Shown one piece after another: positions 19,936 through 28,272 of a stretch of DNA of 64,000 bases (its first letter is position 1; every line of letters starts with the position of its first letter). The notes under the pieces were generated by a model. That model was not told the origin of the DNA. It saw only the letters and a list, made by a program, of their open reading frames with translations, and did no database searches. This DNA is from Bacillus smithii (GTDB taxonomy: Bacteria; Bacillota; Bacilli; Bacillales; DSM-4216), in NCBI RefSeq assembly GCF_001050115.1, contig NZ_CP012024.1, forward strand, positions 2,274,001 through 2,338,000, given 5' to 3'. Position numbers and translations under genes: made by a program.

Positions 19936-21762
19936 TCATTTAGAGTCATCCATTTTTAATACTGCCATGAAGGCTTCTTGCGGTACTTCAACGGACCCTA
20001 CTTGCTTCATCCGTTTCTTTCCTTCTTTTTGTTTTTCCAGCAGTTTTCGTTTTCGGGAAACATCTCCTCCGTAACACTTCGACAATACATTTTTCCGCAT
20101 TGCTTTGATCGTGGATCTGGCTATGATTTTGCTCCCGATCGCGGCTTGTACCGGAACTTCAAATTGTTGTCTAGGGATTAAGTCTTTCAGCTTTTCTACA
20201 ATCACTTTTCCTCTCTCATAAGCAAAATCGCGATGGACAATAAAGCTTAAGGCATCGACTTTCTCCCCATTCAGCAAAATATCCATTTTCACTAATTTCG
20301 ACGGTTTGTATCCAATAAGTTCATAATCAAAAGAAGCGTACCCTTTTGTACTGGACTTTAGCTGATCAAAAAAGTCATACACAATTTCAGAAAGCGGAAT
20401 TTCATATATAACATTGACGCGAGTGTCATCAAGATATTGCATATCGATAAACTGACCGCGCTTTGCTTGCGCCAGTTCCATGACAGCACCGACATAATCA
20501 TTTGGGACCATCATGCTGGCTCGAACATAAGGTTCTTCGATCCGATCGATCTTCTGAGGATCCGGCATATTGGTCGGATTATCTACTTGAACTTCTTTCC
20601 CATCCGTCGTATGAACTTTATAAATAACGCTTGGCGCCGTCGTAATTAAATCAATTTTAAATTCACGCTCAATCCGCTCTTGAATAATCTCCATATGCAA
20701 AAGTCCTAAGAAACCGCAGCGGAAACCGAAACCGAGCGCTTGTGACGTTTCCGGTTCAAATTGCAAAGCAGAATCGTTCAATTGTAATTTTTCAAGCGCT
20801 TCGCGAAGATCATTAAATTTAGCAGAGTCGATAGGGTACATTCCGCAATAAACCATCGGATTTAATTTCCGGTAGCCGGGAAGCGGTTCAGAAGCCGGGT
20901 TGACTGCCGAAGTAATGGTATCACCGACTCTTGTATCACCGACATTTTTGATGGAGGCCGTTAAATAGCCGACATCTCCAACCATTAATTCATCCCGAGT
21001 GACAGGCTTAGGAGTTAACACACCCACTTCCGTAACCTCAAACTCTTTTCCCGTTGCCATCATTTTAATTTTGTCCCCGACTTTGACCGATCCATCCACT
21101 ACACGAATATAGGCGATAACCCCTTTATACGGATCATATAAAGAATCGAAAATGAGCGCTTTCAAAGGGGCGTCAGGATCCCCTTCCGGAGGCGGAACCA
21201 TTTCCACAATCTGCTCCAGTATCTCGTCGATCCCGATACCTGCTTTCGCTGATGCCAGCACGGCTTCCGAAGCATCTAATCCAATGACGTCCTCGATTTC
21301 TTGGCGCACTCTTTCCGGATCAGCGGCCGGCAAATCAATTTTATTGATGACTGGGATAATTTCCAAATCATTATCAATGGCTAAATAGACATTGGCAAGC
21401 GTCTGAGCTTCAATGCCTTGGGCAGCATCCACGACGAGAATGGCTCCTTCGCAAGCTGCCAAGCTTCTCGAAACTTCATACGTAAAATCGACATGCCCAG
21501 GCGTGTCGATTAAATGAAAGATATAGTCTTCTCCGTCTTTCGCTTTATACTTCAATTGAACAGCATTCAGCTTGATCGTAATGCCGCGTTCTCTTTCTAA
21601 ATCCATCGTATCCAGCAGCTGATCTTTCATCTCCCGTTCCGATAGGGCGTTTGTTTTTTCAAGAATGCGATCAGCAAGCGTGGATTTTCCATGATCGATA
21701 TGGGCGATAATGGAAAAATTGCGAATATGCTTCTGTCTATTCAGTTTTTCTTCCCGCTTCAT
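19936..21762 (-). CDS. lepA: Elongation factor 4 (LepA)
   Basis: A 608-residue translational GTPase with the EF-G-like domain order but a unique C-terminal domain. G1 is [10 protein letters not shown]3 DTPGHVDF and G4 NKIDLPA. The C-terminus contains [20 protein letters not shown], the LepA signature. LepA acts on ribosomes during initiation or stalled elongation. Two adjacent ATG codons exist; the second (21762) is nine bases from AGGAG and is preferred over 21768 (three bases). Transcription is expected from the promoter at 21805-21833. Confidence 0.97.
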   Translation of the reverse strand: MKREEKLNRQKHIRNFSIIAHIDHGKSTLADRILEKTNALSEREMKDQLLDTMDLERERGITIKLNAVQLKYKAKDGEDYIFHLIDTPGHVDFTYEVSRSLAACEGAILVVDAAQGIEAQTLANVYLAIDNDLEIIPVINKIDLPAADPERVRQEIEDVIGLDASEAVLASAKAGIGIDEILEQIVEMVPPPEGDPDAPLKALIFDSLYDPYKGVIAYIRVVDGSVKVGDKIKMMATGKEFEVTEVGVLTPKPVTRDELMVGDVGYLTASIKNVGDTRVGDTITSAVNPASEPLPGYRKLNPMVYCGMYPIDSAKFNDLREALEKLQLNDSALQFEPETSQALGFGFRCGFLGLLHMEIIQERIEREFKIDLITTAPSVIYKVHTTDGKEVQVDNPTNMPDPQKIDRIEEPYVRASMMVPNDYVGAVMELAQAKRGQFIDMQYLDDTRVNVIYEIPLSEIVYDFFDQLKSSTKGYASFDYELIGYKPSKLVKMDILLNGEKVDALSFIVHRDFAYERGKVIVEKLKDLIPRQQFEVPVQAAIGSKIIARSTIKAMRKNVLSKCYGGDVSRKRKLLEKQKEGKKRMKQVGSVEVPQEAFMAVLKMDDSK

Positions 21763-21804
21763 ACTCATTCACTCCTGTTTATCGGCACACGTACACTATT
21801 GTCG

Positions 21805-21833
21805 ATTATAGCAGTCAGATTGCCAAGATTCAA
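21805..21833 (-). promoter_or_regulatory. SigA promoter of lepA
   Basis: Minus-strand TTGAAT (21828-21833), 17-base spacer and perfect TATAAT (21805-21810), about 40 bases before the lepA start. Confidence 0.75.
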
Positions 21834-22088
21834 TGAAAACCTTTCTTGTCAAAAACGGTCTTCTAATCTTCCGCAATCCGTTCATATATTTGGCTGTTAA
21901 AACGGATTTATCCGATTTTAGCTGATGCGGCTAGTTCGGATATCACTCATGTGTTTCGAGATATTCACGGCGGTTATCCCTCTCTTAGTGGAAGAAGTAT
22001 CTTTTTTCCTGCTTGAAAGAACGTTTTTACATAAAGAAGAGGGCGTCATAGCACCCTCTTCTTTTAAAAGCAGTGGATCATATGAATT
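21834..22088. other. Intergenic lepA-spoIIP region without yqxA
   Basis: In B. subtilis yqxA lies between spoIIP and lepA. No such gene is readable here. The stretch holds the lepA promoter at one end and the spoIIP terminator at the other. I see no supported reading frame between them. Confidence 0.6.
22033..22064. terminator. Terminator after spoIIP
   Basis: Perfect arms GAAGAGGG (22036-22043) and CCCTCTTC (22054-22061) around a ten-base loop. T-rich sequence follows (TTTATG on the minus strand, TTTTAAAA on the plus strand). Confidence 0.8.
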
Positions 22089-23279
22089 CTACTGTTTTGA
22101 ACGCTGAGTTTCGCCGGACTGATTCACTTTTTCTGCTTGCCAATAATAATCGCTGAAGGCATCGGCAAAGGCTTCACATGCTCTAGTGATTTCATCCATT
22201 GTATTATCCACTCCTCCCACCTCGATTAAAAATGCTTTGTCCGACAAATCTTGGTTGAATTTTCCGTTTGTGTTTTTGCCTTGCTTGACGATAACCCCTC
22301 TTGATAACCCAGGATATTTTTTTTCTAATCGTTTATGAAGCTCCGTGGCAAGGGCAGCATTTTTTTCATAATTCGGATGTTCAGCTCCGATAATAAAAGC
22401 GATTTTCGCATAGCTCTTTCCATGAATTCGAGTGGTGGTTGCATTTTTCCGCTGAGAATCACGGTGAATATCGATAAAATACTGTAAATCTCGATGACGT
22501 TTCATGGCCGAAGCGACAACTTGCCTTGATTCTTGGTAAGCCAATCCGTAGTCCCATCCACGTTTATTGAGTAAATCGACGATATCCGTCTTATCCACAT
22601 AAGTGCCAATTCCCTTCTCTTCAAGCTTGCTTTTTAAAATTTCTCCCACTTTTGTGACATTTAGTTTTGAATTTTGCGCAGCATCCGGATCATTCACCCC
22701 GTTCAAATATGGCAAGTATGATTCATGGGTGTGGGTAAAATAAAGATATACGGTTTGTTTTTCGTTAGTCGACAGAGGAGGATTCTGTTTCTTTTCGGTC
22801 TCGAGATCCTTCGTGTTTTTCAAAGGCGCCTCCTTCTCTTTGCTTAATACTTCTTTTGGCGGTTCCGACTCAATCGGAAGGTTCGTATAGTTTGTCCCCT
22901 TTCCGGCTACGAGGATATAACCATCATAAATGGAAAATCCGGGGATTTCCCTGCCTAATAAACTTCGCTGATCTTTCATTTTAATATTCGTCGCAAATTG
23001 AAATAACACTTCATTCAGCGAAGGAACGCGGATATCTTTTGGTTCCTCTTTTAAAAACAACTTATTCTCCATCGTAAATAGATGATATAGGACCGCTCCC
23101 GATATATTTTTTGTCGCCTTATTCACAGAATTGGAGGATAGCCGGTATTCATTTTGAAACGTTGTTAAAATCCCCACCAAAGAAAAAACGGATAAAAGAG
23201 CGGCAAAAAAAGTAAAAGCTGCTTTTACGATAGTCGCAATGTCGATAGACAGGATATAGTGGGAGTTTGTTTTTTTCAT
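22089..23279 (-). CDS. spoIIP: Stage II sporulation protein P, septal peptidoglycan hydrolase
   Basis: A 396-residue membrane-anchored amidase/endopeptidase. With SpoIID and SpoIIM it degrades septal peptidoglycan and drives engulfment during sporulation. One N-terminal membrane helix (about residues 15-40) is followed by a linker and the SpoIIP amidase domain. The metal ligands and catalytic residues are visible in FTHTHESYLPY, YFIDIHRDSQ and FLIEVGGVDN. The ATG at 23279 follows AAGGGTGG; a 56-residue upstream extension of the frame overlaps the gpr 3' end and lacks support. It lies 127 bases after gpr, as in B. subtilis. Confidence 0.95.
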   Translation of the reverse strand: MKKTNSHYILSIDIATIVKAAFTFFAALLSVFSLVGILTTFQNEYRLSSNSVNKATKNISGAVLYHLFTMENKLFLKEEPKDIRVPSLNEVLFQFATNIKMKDQRSLLGREIPGFSIYDGYILVAGKGTNYTNLPIESEPPKEVLSKEKEAPLKNTKDLETEKKQNPPLSTNEKQTVYLYFTHTHESYLPYLNGVNDPDAAQNSKLNVTKVGEILKSKLEEKGIGTYVDKTDIVDLLNKRGWDYGLAYQESRQVVASAMKRHRDLQYFIDIHRDSQRKNATTTRIHGKSYAKIAFIIGAEHPNYEKNAALATELHKRLEKKYPGLSRGVIVKQGKNTNGKFNQDLSDKAFLIEVGGVDNTMDEITRACEAFADAFSDYYWQAEKVNQSGETQRSKQ

Positions 23280-23406
23280 CGTTCCACCCTTTCGTTTCAG
23301 TCTAGTAATATACCTATGACTTTCATAGAAAAGGTAGAACTTCTCTTTCCCGTTTTGGCAAAATCGTGATGCTTTCGATGATTTTGCCCAAAAAAAGCAG
23401 CCGGTT

Positions 23407-24516
23407 TCAGCGAGTGTAGAAACCGGCGTTATGCTGTCCAATAGCACTATGAAGAGCAGCGTTCAGACCATTAGCAATAATATTGGCAGTATCCTGAATA
23501 AACACGTCCACTTCTTTTGGCGTCACCATTAAATTGTGGCCAAGTGGAGCCAGAACTTCATGAATGAGCTTTCTTTTTTCTTCTTCACTTAAAGTGCCAA
23601 TCAGCCCTAAAAACATTTTTCGCGGTTCCTCATCGGGAAGATCTTCCTCTGTTAATTTTTTCTTCTTCCCGAACAGAAAGCCGGCAGGTGCAAGTGCTTT
23701 AGAAGGCCGGTCTCCTTCTTTCATTTCTCGTCCGAAATGCTTAAGCATAAAATCAATCGTTTCGCTCGTAATCGACACTGCATCCAAAACAGTCGGCACT
23801 CCAATGGCAATAACCGGCACTCCTAAGGTTTGCTTGCTCAATTCTTTCCGTTTGTTTCCGACACCTGAACCGGGTTGGATGCCTGTATCCGATATTTGAA
23901 TCGTAGCGTTAACACGTTCAATAGATCTTGAGGCCAGAGCATCAATCGCAATAATAAAATCAGGTTTTGATTTTTCAACCACTCCGTAAATAATGTCGCT
24001 CGTCTCAAGCCCCGTCAGACCCATGACTCCTGGAGCAAGAGCACTCACTTCCCGATACCCTTCTTCTACCGCTTCAGGCTGAAATTGAAATAAGTGCCTT
24101 GTCACTAGCACATTCTCACAAACGATCGGCCCTAACGAGTCGGGGGTGACATTCCAATTTCCAAGGCCGACTATTAAACAGCTGGCATCTTTAGAAATAT
24201 GATTTTTTTGCAAAAACTGCGAGAATTCGTTGGCAAAAACGGCGGTTACTTCTTTTTGCAGTTCCGTGTTTTGCTCCCGAATTCCTTGAGCTTCAATCGT
24301 TAAATAATGACCGGCTTTCTTCCCGATTTTTTTCTCGCCTTCCTCCGTAATTTCCACATAGGAAATGTGGATGCCATTTTTGTCCTGCTCTTGAACAATG
24401 ACTCCCTTAAGTTCTGATTTTTCTTTATCCTTCTCCTCAATCATTTCTTTCGCTTCTATCGCCAAATCCGTTCGAACGGCATATACGCTATAATCGATGT
24501 TTTTTTCTTTTTCCAC
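23407..24516 (-). CDS. gpr: Germination protease GPR
   Basis: A 369-residue aspartic-type germination protease (peptidase family A25). It cleaves small acid-soluble spore proteins when spores germinate. It is made as a zymogen in the forespore and self-processes near the N-terminus in the region [13 protein letters not shown]. Conserved blocks are [18 protein letters not shown] and [20 protein letters not shown]. The GTG at 24516 lies ten bases after AAAGG and gives the family length; an upstream ATG would add 18 residues with only a poor site. It is transcribed divergently from rpsT. A SigG promoter is expected but was not clearly identified. Confidence 0.95.
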   Translation of the reverse strand: MEKEKNIDYSVYAVRTDLAIEAKEMIEEKDKEKSELKGVIVQEQDKNGIHISYVEITEEGEKKIGKKAGHYLTIEAQGIREQNTELQKEVTAVFANEFSQFLQKNHISKDASCLIVGLGNWNVTPDSLGPIVCENVLVTRHLFQFQPEAVEEGYREVSALAPGVMGLTGLETSDIIYGVVEKSKPDFIIAIDALASRSIERVNATIQISDTGIQPGSGVGNKRKELSKQTLGVPVIAIGVPTVLDAVSITSETIDFMLKHFGREMKEGDRPSKALAPAGFLFGKKKKLTEEDLPDEEPRKMFLGLIGTLSEEEKRKLIHEVLAPLGHNLMVTPKEVDVFIQDTANIIANGLNAALHSAIGQHNAGFYTR

Positions 24517-24660
24517 TATGATCAGCCCTTTCCGAAACCACCTGTTTTGATTATTTTTCCCATTAGCCAAAGCTTCATTCCTTCGATATTACAAACGAAC
24601 AGATGTTTTCCGTCATTGGCAAATCAGCTTCGCTTAAAGTTCGCTTTATCAATTCCAGTA

Positions 24661-24689
24661 TTGCAATATCGGCATTCGTTTGATAGAAT
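24661..24689 (+). promoter_or_regulatory. SigA promoter of rpsT
   Basis: TTGCAA (24661-24666), 17-base spacer, TAGAAT (24684-24689), about 80 bases before the rpsT start. Between them is a leader without an obvious hairpin. Confidence 0.65.
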
Positions 24690-24768
24690 AACTTTTGTTC
24701 TTATTGTTTAAGAAAAGTGAAAGTCGAGTATCTATAAAAATCTCGATCGCTCACAGGAGGTGACAGAG

Positions 24769-25029
24769 ATGCCAAATATTAAGTCTGCAATTAAACGTGT
24801 AAAAACAAATGAAGAACACAGAGCGAGAAACGCACAATTTAAATCTTCTATGCGTACAGCGATCAAAAAGTTCGAAGCAGCGGCTGTAAACAATGCCGAT
24901 AATGCTCAAGAACTTCTCCAAAATGCGGTGAAGCTCGTCGACAAAGCAGCGGCTAAAGGCATTATTCATAAAAATACGGCAAGCCGTACTAAATCCCGCT
25001 TAATGAAAAAATTATCTGTCAACGCATAA
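24769..25029 (+). CDS. rpsT: 30S ribosomal protein S20
   Basis: The 86-residue S20 protein, beginning [18 protein letters not shown] and ending in the basic motif [19 protein letters not shown]. It binds 16S rRNA in the body of the 30S subunit. The ATG at 24769 follows AGGAGGTGACAGAG; a GTG three codons earlier overlaps the site. It is divergent from gpr. Its terminator hairpin, six bases after the stop, is the target of IS copy 1, so the element sits right behind the gene. Confidence 0.97.
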   Translation: MPNIKSAIKRVKTNEEHRARNAQFKSSMRTAIKKFEAAAVNNADNAQELLQNAVKLVDKAAAKGIIHKNTASRTKSRLMKKLSVNA

Positions 25030-25034
25030 ATAAA

Positions 25035-25059
25035 AAAGGATGTCAAACGGACATCCTTT
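25035..25059. repeat. Left target duplication of IS copy 1 = rpsT terminator hairpin
   Basis: 25 bases: arm AAAGGATGTC, loop AAACG, arm GACATCCTTT, a perfect stem-loop. It is repeated exactly at 26618-26642 on the other side of the element. Here the hairpin has lost its downstream T-tract, which now follows the right copy. rpsT termination on this side must therefore rely on the hairpin at the IS end. Confidence 0.95.
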
Positions 25060-26617
25060 CAGAGTGTAGACAAAAGGCATCCGAATGTGCGCTTTCGGAT
25101 GCCTTTTGTCACTTTTATGCTTTCAAATGTTTGGAATAGACCCCTCCAGGGGTCTATTTTATGTTATTGCTGGACTTTTCCATGTCCAGCAAGCCATCTT
25201 TTTCAAATTCATTGCAGCAAAAGTTAGCATCGCCTGCATGGACAATTTTTTTAGACCTCTTAAGGTTGTCCAACGCATACCATGCTTTTCCTTTGCATCA
25301 GCAAAAACACGTTCAATGGTTTCTTTCCGTCTTGCATAAATGCTCTTATTCTCTTGTGTATGCCGAAGATGATCAGCTTCCTCTAAATAAAATTCCCATA
25401 CATGTCGCTGAATCAGTTTTTTATGCTCCTTACTTTGGGTGCACTTCGAAAGGAATGGACAATCTTTACACTGGACTGGATCAGAAAAATATTGACGATA
25501 GCCTTCCTTCGTCGTAGTTGCATATTTTAACACTTGTCCTTGCGGACAAAGATAACAATCGTAGTATTCATCGTAAACATACTCATGTTTTTTGAAATAA
25601 CCATCCTTTGTACGAGGGCGAGTATAAGGTAAAGCAGGGGTCATATCATTTTCAAATATGTATTGGGCAACGGCGGGAGTTTTATATCCAGCGTCAGCAG
25701 CAACTACAACCGGTTTTCCATGTTTTTCTATGACTTTTTCAAGAAGTGGCTCCAATACGGAACTGTCATGAATATTCCCTGGCGTTACAATAGCCCCCAA
25801 AACAAAGCCATTTCGATCCGCAGCAGCATGGAATGAGTAAGCAAACTGTTTTGTTCGCTCGTCTTTTACGTAGTAACCACTTTCCGGATCAGTGGTACTT
25901 TCTTTTATTTCTTTATATTCTTCTTTCCCAAATTTATCTGGAGGAAATGGCTTTTTTCCATGTGCTTCTCGATCAGCATTTATCTCATCTTGTAGACGTG
26001 CTTGATAGGCTTTCGTTTCTTTTCGAACCACTTTCTTCTCAAATTTATGCTTATTCGCACTCGCTTTGACATGAGTAGAATCAATAAAGACATGCTCACT
26101 GCTTATCAGCTTCTTATCTGCAGCTTCTTTCAAAATGCGATAGAATATCTGTTCAAATAAGTCTGTATCCTTAAAGCGTCGCTCGTAGTTTTTCCCAAAC
26201 GTTGAAAAGTGAGGTACCTTATCATAAAAACCAAATCCAAGAAACCAACGGTAAGCCAGATTCGTTTCGATTTCCTCTATAGTTTTTCGCATGGAACGAA
26301 TACCGAAGGTATATTGGATGAAAGCCATTTTAATCAATACAACTGGATCAATACTTGGTCGACCTCTTTCCGATGAATACATGTCTTGAACAAGCGAATA
26401 GATAAATGAAAAATCAATAGCAGCGTCGATTTTACGAACCAAATGATCTGCAGGTACAAGTTGGTCTAAAGCTATCATTTCTATTTGATCACGATTCATC
26501 TGTGTATTTTTTGTTAGCACTTCATCCACCTCAATTCATTACGGTATCTTAATTATACAAAAAAGACTGTCGGCAAATCCGGTTTTTTCCGGTTTTTTCG
26601 GATTTGTCGACAGTCTG
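25060..26617. mobile_element. IS1182-family insertion sequence, copy 1
   Basis: A complete 1558-bp element beginning CAGAGTGTAGACAAA and ending in the complement of CAGACTGTCGACAAA, so the terminal repeats match at 13 of 15 positions. It carries one transposase on the minus strand. The left end folds into a 17-bp perfect hairpin (25070-25111). An internal hairpin with arms AATAGACCCC/GGGGTCTATT follows at about 25135-25158. The right end folds into a 17-bp stem with one mismatch. It is flanked by a 25-bp target duplication. It matches copy 2 (53857-55405) except for one A in a homopolymer and a 10-bp tandem duplication in the right end. Confidence 0.93.
25159..26520 (-). CDS. IS1182-family DDE transposase (copy 1)
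   Basis: A 453-residue transposase. An N-terminal DUF772-type domain contains GRPSIDPVVLIKMAFIQY. The DDE catalytic domain has D in FIDSTHVKASANKHK and D in VVAADAGYKTPAV. The glutamate signature is YARRKETIERVFADAKEKHG, with a zinc-like CP-x-C cluster (CYLCPQGQ, CKDCPFLSKC) in the insertion between. I use the GTG at 26520, seven bases from GAGGT; a GTG three codons earlier overlaps the site. The protein is intact and identical to that of copy 2, so the element is probably still active. Confidence 0.93.
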   Translation of the reverse strand: MLTKNTQMNRDQIEMIALDQLVPADHLVRKIDAAIDFSFIYSLVQDMYSSERGRPSIDPVVLIKMAFIQYTFGIRSMRKTIEEIETNLAYRWFLGFGFYDKVPHFSTFGKNYERRFKDTDLFEQIFYRILKEAADKKLISSEHVFIDSTHVKASANKHKFEKKVVRKETKAYQARLQDEINADREAHGKKPFPPDKFGKEEYKEIKESTTDPESGYYVKDERTKQFAYSFHAAADRNGFVLGAIVTPGNIHDSSVLEPLLEKVIEKHGKPVVVAADAGYKTPAVAQYIFENDMTPALPYTRPRTKDGYFKKHEYVYDEYYDCYLCPQGQVLKYATTTKEGYRQYFSDPVQCKDCPFLSKCTQSKEHKKLIQRHVWEFYLEEADHLRHTQENKSIYARRKETIERVFADAKEKHGMRWTTLRGLKKLSMQAMLTFAAMNLKKMACWTWKSPAIT

Positions 26618-26642
26618 AAAGGATGTCAAACGGACATCCTTT
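26618..26642. repeat. Right target duplication of IS copy 1
   Basis: Exact second copy of the 25-base hairpin at 25035-25059, here followed by the original T-tract (TTTATTTT). Joining the two flanks restores a normal rho-independent terminator for rpsT. Confidence 0.95.
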
Positions 26643-26759
26643 TTTATTTTGCACTTTTTATCCATGAAGGTGACTTAATTTCCCCCACAGACAAAATTCC
26701 AGTTTTTCAAACTCCGACAAAAGATGGTAGATGGTCCATTCTCGACAGAGGAACACTGC

Positions 26760-27782
26760 TTATTTTTGATTCCTTCCAAAAAATTTTAATAAAAATAGCT
26801 CAATGACCATCTTTTTATCCATCGCGCTTGTTTTCATCGCATAGTCGCATTCTGCCAGCAGATGGATGATCCGCGCCAAATCTTCTTCTGTAAATTTCTG
26901 TGCCTTTTCAAGAGCCAGCTTTACACGAAAAGGATGCACCTTCAAAATGGCAGCTATTTTTTGCTGTCCATAACCCTTCCTTGCCAGCTCTTTTACTTGG
27001 TAAATAAGCCGAAATTGGCTTGCAATGATAGATAATAATTTGATGGGTTCTTCATTTTGTTTTAACAAATCATAATAAATTTCAAACGCTTCTTCGATCT
27101 TGCCGTTCACTATTTTATCCACTAAAGAAAAAACATTTTGTTCGAGCGATTTTGCCGTTAACCGTTCCACCATTCCTGCATCGATAACACTTGTTTCTGT
27201 GGCATACATGGCAAGTTTGTCAATCTCGCTGGCCAAAATCATTAAATTCATTCCTGCAAGAGTCATCAGTTGTTGGACAGCAGCATCATCCATTTCTTTG
27301 TTTTTGGCTTTTGCGCGTTCTTTTATCCAGATCATGGTTTCTTTCTCATTCAGTTTTTTCGCCTCAAACGTTTCAGCCTTTTCCTTTAATCGCTTTGTGA
27401 TTTTTTTACGTTCATCCAATTTTTCATAAGGCGCGGCAAAAACGACGATGGAATAAGGCGCCGGTTTTTCAATGTAATCCAACAGCCTTTTTAGGTTATG
27501 CTCCACTTTTTCTTTCGACTTCTCCGCCTTTAAAAAAACGGGATTATGTAGCACCACTAAACGCCTTTCCCCTAAAAACGGAAGCGTTTCGGCGTCTTCA
27601 ATCGCCAACTCGACCGGTGTTTCTTCCAAATCGTACGAGGAAAAATTAAAATCCATTTCTTCTTCGTTTAACGCATATTGAAGCAACTTTTGCTTTAATT
27701 CACTCATAAAAAACGTTTCTGGTCCATATACTAAGTAAAGCGGAGAAAATTGTCTTTTCTCAATTTTTTCCCATACATTCAT
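26760..27782 (-). CDS. holA: DNA polymerase III subunit delta (HolA)
   Basis: A 340-residue delta subunit of the clamp loader, which opens the beta clamp on DNA. The N-terminal AAA+-like domain carries PLYLVYGPETFFMSE in place of a functional Walker A, as expected for delta. The C-terminal collar domain ends IELFLLKFFGRNQK. It matches B. subtilis YqeN in position, between rpsT and comEC. The start has GGAGAG ten bases upstream. A 14-bp inverted repeat occupies its leader. Confidence 0.94.
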   Translation of the reverse strand: MNVWEKIEKRQFSPLYLVYGPETFFMSELKQKLLQYALNEEEMDFNFSSYDLEETPVELAIEDAETLPFLGERRLVVLHNPVFLKAEKSKEKVEHNLKRLLDYIEKPAPYSIVVFAAPYEKLDERKKITKRLKEKAETFEAKKLNEKETMIWIKERAKAKNKEMDDAAVQQLMTLAGMNLMILASEIDKLAMYATETSVIDAGMVERLTAKSLEQNVFSLVDKIVNGKIEEAFEIYYDLLKQNEEPIKLLSIIASQFRLIYQVKELARKGYGQQKIAAILKVHPFRVKLALEKAQKFTEEDLARIIHLLAECDYAMKTSAMDKKMVIELFLLKFFGRNQK

Positions 27783-27799
27783 CAGCGTCTATACTCTCC

Positions 27800-27847
27800 A
27801 ATTGCTTTTTTATTCATCCATTGCAGATCTATCATAAAAAAGCAATT
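27800..27847. repeat. 14-bp perfect inverted repeat in the holA leader
   Basis: Arms AATTGCTTTTTTAT (27800-27813) and its exact complement (27834-27847) are separated by 20 bases. In the holA mRNA the hairpin would end immediately before the GGAGAG ribosome site. It might influence translation or act as a protein-binding palindrome. No matching known element was recognised. Confidence 0.6.
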
Positions 27848-28085
27848 CCTTTTTGACAAGGGGAACATCTTTTACCCGTTGATGCACCCCTTGCCAAATC
27901 TATATAAACGCTGGCAAAAAAGTCCCGGGAACTTTTGTTGGCCAGCGGTAAACCTCGCTGTTTATATTGTCGCCATACAAGATCAAAATATAGGTGTCAA
28001 CTCTTGTCATAGAAGGAAATTGTTCGAGGAGCTATAGATTTTTTTGTATAGATCGAATATACTGAAAAAAATAGGAGGGGATAGG

Positions 28086-28217
28086 ATGAACGAATTCGAA
28101 AAAGATGTCCAGTCAAAGCGCAATGACGCCGTAGATTCTGGTGTAGGTTTTGGGGTTTCGTTTCTTTTCTTCACCATTATCTTTCTGATAGGAGTAACGA
28201 TTAAAGCGATTGGGTAA
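28086..28217 (+). CDS. yqzM: YqzM family small membrane protein
   Basis: A 43-residue protein, MNEFEKDVQSKRNDAVDSGV followed by a single membrane helix (about residues 20-40) ending IKAIG. Sequence and position between holA and comEC match B. subtilis YqzM. The site GGAGGGG is six bases from the ATG. Its function is unknown. It is on the plus strand, opposite its neighbours, and ends before a strong terminator. Confidence 0.9.
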   Translation: MNEFEKDVQSKRNDAVDSGVGFGVSFLFFTIIFLIGVTIKAIG

Positions 28218-28226
28218 GTGGATGAA

Positions 28227-28259
28227 AAGTTCGTCATAAAGGGACGAACTTCTTTTTTT
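28227..28259 (+). terminator. Terminator after yqzM
   Basis: Arms AAGTTCGTC (28227-28235) and GACGAACTT (28243-28251) around a seven-base loop, followed by CTTTTTTTG. It also separates yqzM from convergent comEC. Confidence 0.9.
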
Positions 28260-28272
28260 GAACTACTATATG

